From: an uncultured Candidatus Udaeobacter sp.
GTDB taxonomy: Bacteria; Verrucomicrobiota; Verrucomicrobiia; Chthoniobacterales; UBA10450
Assembly (NCBI GenBank): GCA_955652715.1
Contig: CATPBS010000053.1
Location: 1 to 6,700, forward strand
DNA: 6,700 bases
Reading direction: 5' to 3'
Below are positions 1 to 5,908 of the stretch, in pieces. The translations under genes and the position numbers were made by a program. Each line of letters starts with the position of its first letter. The first letter of the stretch is position 1. The notes under the pieces are model-generated. The model saw nothing but the letters and a program-made list of their open reading frames with translations. It was not told the origin of the DNA and ran no database searches.

Positions 1-1
1 G

Positions 2-436
2 ACTTGCCATCAAGCAAACGGCCTCGGTGTGACCGGTCAATATCCGCCGCTTGCTGGTTCCGAGTTTACAACTGGCGGTTCACGTCGGCCGGCGATGATC
101 GTTCTCAAAGGCTTGCAGGGCCCGGTCAAAATCAAAGGCCAGCAGTATGGCACAGCAGTGATGCAACCATGGGACAAAACGTTGACTGACCAAAAAATTG
201 CCGACGTTCTCACGTACGAGCGAAGCGAGTGGGGGAACAACGCCACTCCAGTCACAGCCGAGCAGATTGCTGCGTTGCGCAAAGAACTGGCCAATCATCC
301 CGAATCGTTCAATGAGCACGACATTCTCGCCGTCCCCGATCAAGATCTTTCCGGCGGCGGCGCGCCCGCGGGCGGCGCGGGGCCAAAACCCGGCGAAGCC
401 GCAAAGCCCGGCGAATCACCAAAACCGCAAGGTTAA
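2..436 (+). CDS. Class I cytochrome c, C-terminal part (5' end outside window)
   Basis: This is a haem-c electron carrier, expected in the periplasm or attached to the membrane and probably passing electrons within the respiratory chain. The frame is open from base 2 and begins T-C-H-Q-A-N-G, which is the end of a CxxCH haem attachment site, so the N-terminus lies outside the window. After it come the usual cytochrome c features: GQYPPLAGS (about 11 residues past the His), a candidate axial Met in AVMQPW (Met codon 161-163), then LTDQKIADVLTYERSEWGN, the typical C-terminal helix. The GTG at 29 is an internal Val codon, not a start. After the domain there is a linker and a Gly/Pro/Lys-rich tail of about 28 residues ending KPGESPKPQG, unusual for a simple soluble cytochrome. 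The stop is TAA at 434-436. The receiver-domain gene starts 11 bases later, so the two may be co-transcribed. The fold assignment is firm; the partner complex cannot be told. Confidence 0.9.
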   Translation, partial: TCHQANGLGVTGQYPPLAGSEFTTGGSRRPAMIVLKGLQGPVKIKGQQYGTAVMQPWDKTLTDQKIADVLTYERSEWGNNATPVTAEQIAALRKELANHPESFNEHDILAVPDQDLSGGGAPAGGAGPKPGEAAKPGESPKPQG

Positions 437-447
437 CGGCACGCAGT

Positions 448-1071
448 ATGGGATACAGACCGCCGACCGTTAAGCTGCCGCTGTCTCCTGAGGAGATCGA
501 CGGACGAACTGTGACGTTCAGGCCAGTGAGAGACGGAATAGAATCGGAAGTATCGGGTTTGATCCAAGTCATCGAAGATGCGAACGGATTTAGCGTCAAC
601 GCTTCGTATATCGTCGGTCAAAATCCACCGCGGTCTCACGTCTATTGGTTCGATCAATCTGAGATCGATGCAATCACCAGATCCATGATCAAAGAAAGGC
701 GACGCATCCTGATTGTCGACGATGACTCGGACAGCACGCACCTGGTCAAAATCCTTCTCGAAAAGGCCGGCGGCTATCTGGTGCTTGAAGAAAACGCTGC
801 TGCCAAGGCTCATCAAAGCGCCCGAAATTTTAGGCCGGATGTGATCTTGCTGGACATCATGATGCCGGAGACAGATGGAAGCGAAGTAGCGGCACAAATT
901 GAGGCCGATCCGGAATTGCAAACTACGCCGATTATCTTTCTCACCGCGTTAGTCACAGAGCCTGAGACGAAGACTGGCCTCAGCATCGAAGGGCATCGAG
1001 TTCTCGCCAAGCCGATCAATATTCCCGAATTGATCAACGGGATTGAAGAAGTCTGTCCGCACGTGACCTGA
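448..1071 (+). CDS. Response regulator receiver protein with an unrecognised N-terminal domain
   Basis: This 207-residue protein ends in a CheY-like receiver domain (about residues 84-205), which takes a phosphoryl group from a histidine kinase in the cytoplasm. The full set of receiver residues is present: the acidic cluster D91-D93 after RRILIV, phospho-acceptor D136 in LLDIMMP, T166 in IIFLTAL, and K188 followed by Pro in VLAKPI. There is no output domain after the receiver, so it probably works through protein contact or through its N-terminus. Residues 1-79 are not recognised. They look beta-rich (RTVTFRPVRDG, SGLIQVIED, NASYIVG, SHVYWFDQSEIDAI) and are coded in one unbroken frame with the receiver. 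A Met at residue 80 (ATG 685) begins MIKERRRILIVDDD, a typical start for a stand-alone receiver, but neither it nor ATG 448 has a strong ribosome site; AAGG at 429-432 is distant. The longer form is preferred because the upstream part has protein-like composition. No partner kinase is in the window. Confidence 0.88.
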   Translation: MGYRPPTVKLPLSPEEIDGRTVTFRPVRDGIESEVSGLIQVIEDANGFSVNASYIVGQNPPRSHVYWFDQSEIDAITRSMIKERRRILIVDDDSDSTHLVKILLEKAGGYLVLEENAAAKAHQSARNFRPDVILLDIMMPETDGSEVAAQIEADPELQTTPIIFLTALVTEPETKTGLSIEGHRVLAKPINIPELINGIEEVCPHVT

Positions 1072-1464
1072 GCGAAAGCTCGCCCGGCTCGCCGCTTAAT
1101 TAAGTTGTCCAGACGCCACGCCGATTTAGCCAAACTCGATAGAGCCAGACTTGAAAAACGCCTTGACAGAGTGCGCCGATCATGTAAGAAACCTTTGATT
1201 ACGTCATCCGACGTCTCAACGCACTTTTGACCGGCTGAAAAGCCAGTTGAGAGGGCTTAACCTTCGCTGAGACACCGCTTAGCGCGATCTCCAGATTCAA
1301 CTGGAGCCCCGAGTCACCTGAGGTGAGGCCGCTGCTGAAGGGGCCTCGTGAAGATGGTTCCTCGTTCCGCGCGGATTTGAGTGCGCCTCTCGCAATCGGA
1401 TCGCCATATTCAAATTCCTGTCTTGCCAGAGTAGTACAGAACAACCACATCATGGCGTCTCTGA
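1072..1464 (+). other. Gene-free stretch with a chain of predicted hairpins (possible structured RNA or leader)
   Basis: No convincing gene was found in these 393 bases. A GAGC-GAAA-GCTC mini-hairpin (1070-1081) overlaps the stop of the receiver gene and lacks a T-run. From about 1214, closely spaced complementary arms follow. TCTCAAC 1214-1220 pairs with GTTGAGA 1246-1252, enclosing GGCT-GAAA-AGCC (1233-1244, a GNRA loop). CGCTGAG 1265-1271 pairs with CTTAGCG 1278-1284 (one G-T). CTCCAG 1289-1294 pairs with CTGGAG 1301-1306. TCACC 1314-1318 pairs with GGTGA 1322-1326. GGCC 1327-1330 pairs with GGCC 1342-1345. GGATTTGAGT 1373-1382 pairs with 1408-1418 with one bulged base. It matches no riboswitch or RNA class that I recognise. 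Lying directly before the lnt-like gene, it could be a 5' leader, a separate RNA, or chance pairing in GC-rich DNA. A TTGACA at 1163-1168 has no good -10 at normal spacing. Confidence 0.3.
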
Positions 1465-2897
1465 ATGCGACGTCGTAACCTTCTTCTTGTCATCGCCGCC
1501 GGTCTCGCAGCGGCTGCATTTTCATATCTTGGCCTGGGCTCCATCCGATTTGGTGGTTGCTTTGGTTGGCGCCCATCCCGGTGCTCGCCATAGCGCCGCG
1601 ACTTCACGGCATGTCCGCTTTCGTGCTCGGTTCACTCGCGTGGCTGGTTGGCGAAACGAACCAATGGAATTACCTCAGACATGAAATCGAGCTGCCCCTG
1701 CAAGTCGTCGTCCTCTTCCTTGTAATTCCTGCCGTGGTGTTCGGTTTGGGCGTTCTATTCGTGCGCAGCTTTCTCCGACGCGGGTCCCTCTTCCTGGCGT
1801 CGTTCGCTTTCCCTGTTTACTGGGTAACGTGCGAATATCTCAACGCGATCGCGTCGCCGCACAGCACATGGGGCAATCTTGCCTACACACAAATGAATTG
1901 TCTTCCCGTGATCCAGATCGCCTCGATCACCGGTATCTGGGGAATCAGCTTCATCATATTTCTTTTTGCCGGCACCGTCGCAGCTCTCTTGAGCGGTGCG
2001 GGAAAACCATGGCGACGTCGCGCGCTCGCAATCGTCGCCGGCGTTATCGTTTGCGGGGTGTTTGTTTTTGGCAAATGCCGGTTGCAATCGAACCCTTCAG
2101 CTCAACCCGTCGCGGTAGCACTCATCGCCAAGGACGTGCCGATGAGTGTTTATCTCGGCATGGAAGAGCAGGCACTGAAACTGTTGCGTGAGTACGCAGA
2201 CGAAGTTCGCCGCGTTACGCCAGCGGGAACGCAGGCCGTTGTTCTCCCGGAAAAAATTGCACGCGTGAGCGAGAGCGCGTTGGCAGAAGTGGACGCGCTC
2301 TTTTCTTCAGCTGCGGTTGCTACACGCGCAGCGATTGTCCTTGGCGTGGTTCGAAAAACGCCATCCGCTGCGTTCAATTCTTCTCGCTTTTATTCGCCCA
2401 ATGGAAAATTGGAGGCGAATTACGACAAGCATCATCTTTTGCCGGGCGTCGAGCCCGAACAACCCGGTGACAAACGAGTCATTCTCGACCAGCCGTCCGG
2501 GCGTTGGGGATTGCAAATTTGCAAGGACATGGATTTTCCGAAGCTCAGCCGCGAATACGCCACCGACGGCGCGAACCTGCTGCTTGTCCCTGCGTGGGAC
2601 TTTAATCTTGATCGCTGGTTGCACGCGCGCATGGCCGTACTGCGTGCGGTCGAGAACGGCTTCGCACTCGCGAGGTCGGCGCGCAACGGATTGTTAACTC
2701 TGAGCGACAACCGCGGCCATATCCTTGCGGAAACGGCGACGATGCCCGGTCGCTTCGTATCGATTACTGGAAAGGTAAACGTCGCGCGCGATGAAACGTT
2801 TTATACGCTAACTGGCGATTGGTTCGCCTGGCTTTGTGTCGCAACGTTCGTGATTCTGCTGGCGTCTAAACTCCTTGCGCGATCATGGCCGCGATAG
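1465..2897 (+). CDS. lnt: Apolipoprotein N-acyltransferase-like protein (nitrilase superfamily), apparent N-terminal frameshift
   Basis: Lnt moves an acyl chain from phospholipid to the N-terminal Cys of lipoproteins in the inner membrane. The main frame (from TTG 1557; numbering below starts there) has several N-terminal membrane segments, a nitrilase domain at about 185-405, and the usual C-terminal membrane helix after YTLTGDWFAW. The nitrilase triad is present: E232 in LPEK, K291 in YDKHHLLPG and C322 in QICKDMDFP; E299 sits eight residues after the Lys as in Lnt. However, residues known to be essential in E. coli Lnt differ: the CYE motif is CKD, and the residue aligned by eye with W237 is Leu. 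TTG 1557 is not a credible start, because the preceding Lnt-like start is in another frame. ATG 1465, directly after an in-frame TGA, encodes MRRRNLLLVIAAGLAAAAFS and then reaches TAG 1591. A one-base shift at TTT 1549-1551 would join it as RFWWLLWLAPIPVLA, giving 477 residues, close to family length. This is either a sequence error or a recent mutation. Confidence 0.82.
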
Positions 2898-2928
2898 AAA
2901 GCGCGCACGCAATTTGAGAGCACGCGAA

Positions 2929-4308
2929 CTACGACGCCGTCGCGCTTGCTGGAATAAAAGTTCCCGGTTCTTCGAATCGAAGTCGCTTTCGCAGTTCGTG
3001 CCGGAGCAGCAAAAGATTAACGCACATCTGAAGAACGATGGACCCAACCGATAGATACCAGACGTACCTGATCTCAAAGCCGGGCGTCCGCGAGATGAGC
3101 ACCGCGGGCAGCGCAAACAAGATCAGCCGTGTCATCGAGCTAAACAGCGGCGGCAAAGTGTTGCCGATTCCCTGGAAAACGCTGGAAGTTGTAAAAACAA
3201 TTCCCGCCGACACGAAATTCAGAGAGACGATCCGAAGGTATTCGCTGCCGAAGGCAATCACCCGTGGGTCGGGTGAGAAAATGCGAATCAGCGTCGCCGG
3301 CGCGAGGAACGCGATCAACGTAAGCACCAGCATCATCAGCGACGCTATGCCGATCGCCGAATAGACAGATTGACGGACCCGGTCGGCGCGACGGCCGCCA
3401 AAGTTCTGACCCACCACAGGCGACACAGCAAAGCTGAGCGCCACCACCGGTAGAAAAAGCGCCTGCATCACGCGCGCGCCGATTCCGAAACCTGCCTGAG
3501 CTGCTGGTCCAAAGCCGCGGATGATTGCATAAACGAGCATGATGTAAACGAAGAGCAGCAGAAACTCAGCGCCGGCCGGCACACCGATGCGCAGCATTCC
3601 TGCCCAAATTTTTGTCTGCGGCCTAAAAAGCGGAAACCGGAAACGCAGATAGTGATATTTCTTTTCGAAATAAATTACGATCAGCACATCAGCGACGAGA
3701 ATGGAAATGAACGTTGCGAGCGCTGCGCCGGTCACTCCAAGTTTGGGCCACGGCCCAATTCCAAAAATCAGCAGGGGAGCAAGCACGATGTTGAGCAGCA
3801 CGCTGAGCACTTGGAATCCGACGGCCGGCTTGATGATCCCGGTGGCGCGCAGCGCCGAGCCCAGCGCCACCAGAGGAAACTGCAATAAAAGCCCGGGAAG
3901 AAACCAGAGCAGATACGCCTTTGCCAACGTCGCTGTCGTCGCATCCGCGCTCAGCCATTCACAATAAGCAGGGCGGACGAGAAATCCGACAACGCCGAGG
4001 GCGAGCGCAATCAAGATCGACATGACGAAAGACTGATTGAACACCAGCTCGGCTCGCGGCTGGTCCTTTCTTCCGGCGGCCTGCGAAATCAACGTCGTTG
4101 TGCCCACGCCGAGCATTTGGGTGAGCGCCAGCACAACCATCGTGATGTTACCTGCGACGCCTACGGCCGCGATCGCTTCTTTCCCGAGGTGTCCCACCCA
4201 GTAGAGATCGGCCAACAGATAAAGAGTCTGCACCACCATGCTCACAGCCAAAAACGCCGACATATGCAGCAAATGCCTGGTGACCGAGCCCTGAGTAAGA
4301 TCCTTCAT
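2929..4308 (-). CDS. MATE-family multidrug/cation antiporter
   Basis: This is a 459-residue inner-membrane exporter of the MATE (NorM/DinF) type, expected to expel drugs or other cationic or toxic compounds in exchange for H+ or Na+. It has about twelve hydrophobic segments in two homologous halves. Family features include the first-helix stretch LADLYWVGHLGKEAIAAVG (residues 32-50, with D34 at the usual acidic position), QAAGRKD (76-82), ALRATGIIKP (152-161), the second-half equivalent VSPVVGQNFGGRRADR (295-310) and FQGIGNTLPPL (378-388). Length is normal and there is no break. The start ATG is at 4308; no clear ribosome site precedes it, and the hairpin repeat at 4326-4385 lies just upstream. 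The stop is 31 bases from that of the convergent lnt-like gene, with no clear bidirectional terminator between. It follows the exported-protein gene after a 95-base gap, so shared transcription is possible. The substrate cannot be predicted. Confidence 0.95.
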   Translation of the reverse strand: MKDLTQGSVTRHLLHMSAFLAVSMVVQTLYLLADLYWVGHLGKEAIAAVGVAGNITMVVLALTQMLGVGTTTLISQAAGRKDQPRAELVFNQSFVMSILIALALGVVGFLVRPAYCEWLSADATTATLAKAYLLWFLPGLLLQFPLVALGSALRATGIIKPAVGFQVLSVLLNIVLAPLLIFGIGPWPKLGVTGAALATFISILVADVLIVIYFEKKYHYLRFRFPLFRPQTKIWAGMLRIGVPAGAEFLLLFVYIMLVYAIIRGFGPAAQAGFGIGARVMQALFLPVVALSFAVSPVVGQNFGGRRADRVRQSVYSAIGIASLMMLVLTLIAFLAPATLIRIFSPDPRVIAFGSEYLRIVSLNFVSAGIVFTTSSVFQGIGNTLPPLFSSMTRLILFALPAVLISRTPGFEIRYVWYLSVGSIVLQMCVNLLLLRHELRKRLRFEEPGTFIPASATAS

Positions 4309-4325
4309 CGGCCCGAAGGTTCGCT

Positions 4326-4385
4326 TGTAGCGGCGGCTGTGTCAGCCGCAAAAATTCTGTAGCTGTTGCCGACTGCGGCTTTTCT
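4326..4385. repeat. Modular TGTAGC-headed hairpin repeat, locus A (two units)
   Basis: Two units of about 30 bases sit head to tail, each starting with TGTAGC. Unit 1 (4326-4357) contains a perfect 7-bp hairpin, GCGGCTG 4333-4339 and CAGCCGC 4343-4349 with loop TGT, then AAAAATTC. Unit 2 (4358-4385) holds GCCG 4368-4371 and CGGC 4376-4379 and ends in TTTTC. In addition AGCCGCA 4344-4350 can pair with TGCGGCT 4374-4380, giving a larger alternative fold followed by TTTT on the plus strand. Unit 1 is nearly identical to 5761-5791. The element fills most of the gap between the exported-protein gene and the MATE gene, where it would lie in the MATE 5' untranslated region. It resembles a REP-type palindromic repeat; a role as processing or attenuation site is only a guess. 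Confidence 0.7.
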
Positions 4386-4403
4386 ATATCGACGCGATGA
4401 CGT

Positions 4404-5057
4404 CTATTGGGATTTCTGAGGCGAAGCTTTCGCGTCGCTGGAGCGACCTTCTTTGCGTGGCAGCTCACGGAGTGAAGCTGGCGATGGCATGTCGTTCCAA
4501 TCCATCAGCATCCTTTCCGTCTTCGGACCGTTATGATCCAGCCAGGCACTCATCTGGTCGCCAATTTTCTCGCCGTAAATGCGATGTGAATAGACAATCG
4601 AGCATCCGACGCCGTCCAGCAATTTGAAGCGAGCAAACGCCACTTCGATAAAGTTTGGCCGGCCAAAGACGACGGCGATCAAATGTTCCGCGGGCCGATC
4701 CGGTGTCCGAGGGATGGAATTTGTCCTGAGCACCATACCTTTGTGATTTTTGTAATTTTCCAGGACCGCGTTCGCCTTAGCTGCCAGCGCGTCACCGTCA
4801 TGAGCGTTCGGATAAACGTTTATCGTGATCATGTCCGACCACTTCTCGAGGTCCTCTTGACCTTCAGGCGTAAATTCATGTTGATCATTCATCGACCAGC
4901 GATGCAAATAACCGACGCCTGCAAGAACGAATGCGGGCTTCGCTGTTGTCGCGGCGGCATGCGTCTCTTCCGCATCGAGTGGGATGCACGCGATAGCTTG
5001 CAGGGCGAGAAACTGAAGGATGTGAACTCTCACAGTTCTAAACGCGCTTGGTCTCAA
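4404..5057 (-). CDS. Exported protein of unknown function
   Basis: I do not recognise a family for this protein of up to 217 residues. The N-terminus has a basic start and a hydrophobic stretch (VHILQFLALQAIACIPLDA, about residues 11-29) typical of a Sec signal peptide. AIAC is a poor lipobox, so a lipoprotein is less likely. The mature part is soluble-looking and appears to hold one domain (about 42-190), with conserved-looking stretches YLHRWSMNDQHEFTPEG (50-66), RTPDRPAEHLIAVVFGRP (117-134), GCSIVYSHRIYGEKIG (151-166) and a C-terminal low-complexity tail rich in Lys, Ser and Arg. The first possible start is TTG 5057; GTG 5033 (residue 9) still leaves a complete signal peptide and may be the true start. 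It lies 36 bases after the small membrane-protein gene and upstream of the MATE gene, all on the minus strand, so an operon is possible. The protein is probably real because the signal peptide and domain composition are coherent. Confidence 0.8.
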   Translation of the reverse strand: MRPSAFRTVRVHILQFLALQAIACIPLDAEETHAAATTAKPAFVLAGVGYLHRWSMNDQHEFTPEGQEDLEKWSDMITINVYPNAHDGDALAAKANAVLENYKNHKGMVLRTNSIPRTPDRPAEHLIAVVFGRPNFIEVAFARFKLLDGVGCSIVYSHRIYGEKIGDQMSAWLDHNGPKTERMLMDWNDMPSPASLRELPRKEGRSSDAKASPQKSQ

Positions 5058-5093
5058 CTCTTAACAAGAGATCATTAGCCCTGACCATACCGT

Positions 5094-5453
5094 TCACGCC
5101 AGTGATGGCGGCTGCGGGATCGGAGGAGGCACTCCGGCACCGAATCGCTTTCGCCAGTTTGCGCGATGGAGGACGAGAATGATCAACCAAATGATGAATG
5201 CGAATACGCCGCCGGGAAGAGTAACAAGCATCAGCCAACCAAGGACGCCGAGCGTATAAAGAAGCTGACCGTAATCGTGTCCTCCGATCATGCAGGGATG
5301 CACTGAGCCTTCATCCACCTTGCAGCCGTGCATATTGGCAATCCAACCGCACACCACGACCGATCCTGCCGGCGCCAGTGCTACCGCAAGAATCGTGAAA
5401 AGCACGACCGCGTAGACGATCCATGGGAATCTCCTGGTTGGTTTGGCATTCAT
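5094..5453 (-). CDS. Small two-helix membrane protein of unknown function
   Basis: This is a 119-residue inner-membrane protein. The N-terminus MNAKPTRRFP is basic, followed by one membrane helix (about 11-35), a loop of about 30 residues, a second long helix (about 64-96), then a basic HRANWRKR and a Pro-rich end PPPIPQPP. The charge pattern suggests both ends are in the cytoplasm and the loop faces the periplasm. The loop has cysteines C44 and C54 (C35 at the helix edge) in the stretch GCKVDEGSVHPCMIGGHDYG, followed by LLYTLGVLGWLML. I have an impression of having seen similar Cys/EGS/PC/GxDxG/LY arrangements in small uncharacterised membrane proteins, but cannot name a family. The start ATG 5453 lacks a strong ribosome site. 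It is the first gene of the minus-strand group ahead of the exported protein and MATE genes, and is divergent from the cysteine-rich peptide gene. Confidence 0.82.
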   Translation of the reverse strand: MNAKPTRRFPWIVYAVVLFTILAVALAPAGSVVVCGWIANMHGCKVDEGSVHPCMIGGHDYGQLLYTLGVLGWLMLVTLPGGVFAFIIWLIILVLHRANWRKRFGAGVPPPIPQPPSLA

Positions 5454-5549
5454 TATCGTTTGCGTTCTCAGTGCTCGTTCGGTGATTAGGAATCGCTGGG
5501 CTATCTTTTTCCTCGCGAAACTTTAGCCATGTGGGAAAGTTGAATCTGT
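5454..5549. promoter_or_regulatory. Divergent intergenic region between membrane protein and Cys-rich peptide genes
   Basis: These 96 bases must contain the promoters for both flanking genes if neither is read from further away. No clear -35/-10 pair was found on either strand. An inverted repeat, AACTTT 5519-5524 and AAAGTT 5536-5541, brackets an 11-base spacer. Its right arm overlaps GGGAAAG (5533-5539), the only Shine-Dalgarno-like site for the peptide gene (about 10 bases from its ATG). It could mask that site in RNA or serve as an operator, but the arms are short and AT-rich, so chance is possible. Confidence 0.3.
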
Positions 5550-5705
5550 ATGAAAAGTTACAGCAAAATTCTTTTTTCGATTCTGGCGGCGCTGATTTGC
5601 GCCACTGCGTTCGCGGCAGACCAGCCCTCGTGCAAGAAGACCGGCAAGAATTGCCCGATGAATAACGGGAAAGCATGCAATTGCGGCAAGAGCTGCGATT
5701 GCTAG
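5550..5705 (+). CDS. Tiny cysteine-rich exported peptide (51 residues)
   Basis: The ATG at 5550 opens a 51-codon frame ending in TAG 5703-5705. The N-terminus MKSYSKILFSILAALICATA then FA-AD is a textbook Sec signal peptide: two lysines, a hydrophobic core and an AFA cleavage site before residue 22-23. The predicted mature peptide has only about 29-30 residues but six cysteines, at positions 28, 35, 43, 45, 49 and 51. They are spaced C-x6-C-x7-C-x-C-x3-C-x-C, along with many lysines, and the last residue is Cys. The CxC pairs recall metallothionein-like metal binding, and disulfide formation after export is the alternative. GGGAAAG lies about 10 bases before the ATG. A hairpin repeat begins two bases after the stop. 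The next gene (CpxP-like) is convergent and also cysteine-containing. The call as a real gene rests on the signal peptide plus Cys pattern; the function is inference. Confidence 0.78.
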   Translation: MKSYSKILFSILAALICATAFAADQPSCKKTGKNCPMNNGKACNCGKSCDC

Positions 5706-5706
5706 T

Positions 5707-5791
5707 CAAAGACCGCTAAGCACAGCATCTGTAGCAGGGGTCGCTGACCGCCGTCTTTGCTGTAGCGGTGGCTGTGTCAGCCGCAAAATTC
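5707..5791. repeat. Modular TGTAGC-headed hairpin repeat, locus B (two units)
   Basis: Two 31-base units, each beginning TGTAGC, abut at 5730-5760 and 5761-5791. The first has GGTC 5739-5742 and GACC 5746-5749 with loop GCT. The second has GTGGCTG 5768-5774 and CAGCCGC 5778-5784 with loop TGT (one G-T pair), and differs from locus A unit 1 (4326-4357) only by C to T in the stem and one A fewer in the A-run. CAAAGACCGC at 5707-5716 pairs at nine of ten positions with GCCGTCTTTG at 5750-5759, so the first unit sits inside a larger stem that starts two bases after the stop of the Cys-rich peptide gene. This could end or stabilise that short message, though no long T-run follows. Confidence 0.7.
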
Positions 5792-5852
5792 CTGCGGTCC
5801 GTGCTAGTGACCAGGCCTCGCCCACGCGGTTGCCTGATAGAATCCGGTACGC

Positions 5853-5882
5853 AAAACGCGCCGAGATTGCTCCCGGCGCGAA
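5853..5882 (-). terminator. Rho-independent terminator of the CpxP-like gene
   Basis: Read on the minus strand, CGCGCCG (5880-5874) pairs perfectly with CGGCGCG (5863-5857). The inner bases extend this to about ten pairs (one G-T) closed by a GCAA tetraloop. TTTT (5856-5853) follows at once. It lies about 29 bases past the TGA of the 6229-5909 gene. There is no T-run on the other side, so it is one-directional. Confidence 0.8.
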
Positions 5883-5908
5883 GCGTTGATCTAATTGTAA
5901 GTCCGCGA

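Noticed and set aside
1097..1104. TTAATTAA palindrome
   Set aside because: A lone 8-base AT palindrome with no flanking structure; likely chance.
1163..1191. TTGACA as a -35 promoter box
   Set aside because: The nearest -10-like sequences are at 14 bases (TGTAAG) or match poorly at 16-17, so it is not reported as a promoter.
1265..1290. CTGAGA resembling part of a TPP riboswitch
   Set aside because: The other conserved TPP blocks are absent, and the bases fit better in a simple hairpin.
1199..1453. 84-codon minus-strand frame in the gene-free stretch
   Set aside because: Its composition is not protein-like, there is no ribosome site or recognisable motif, and it overlaps the hairpin chain.
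2313..2322. GCTACA as a reverse copy of the TGTAGC repeat head
   Set aside because: It is inside the lnt-like coding region and no hairpin unit accompanies it. The same holds for the GCTACA near 6476.
3652..3967. Plus-strand frames over the MATE gene
   Set aside because: They are antisense shadows of a full-length, well-supported transporter.
5311..5709. 132-codon minus-strand frame
   Set aside because: It covers the antisense of the Cys-rich peptide gene and part of another frame of the small membrane protein, both of which have much better evidence.
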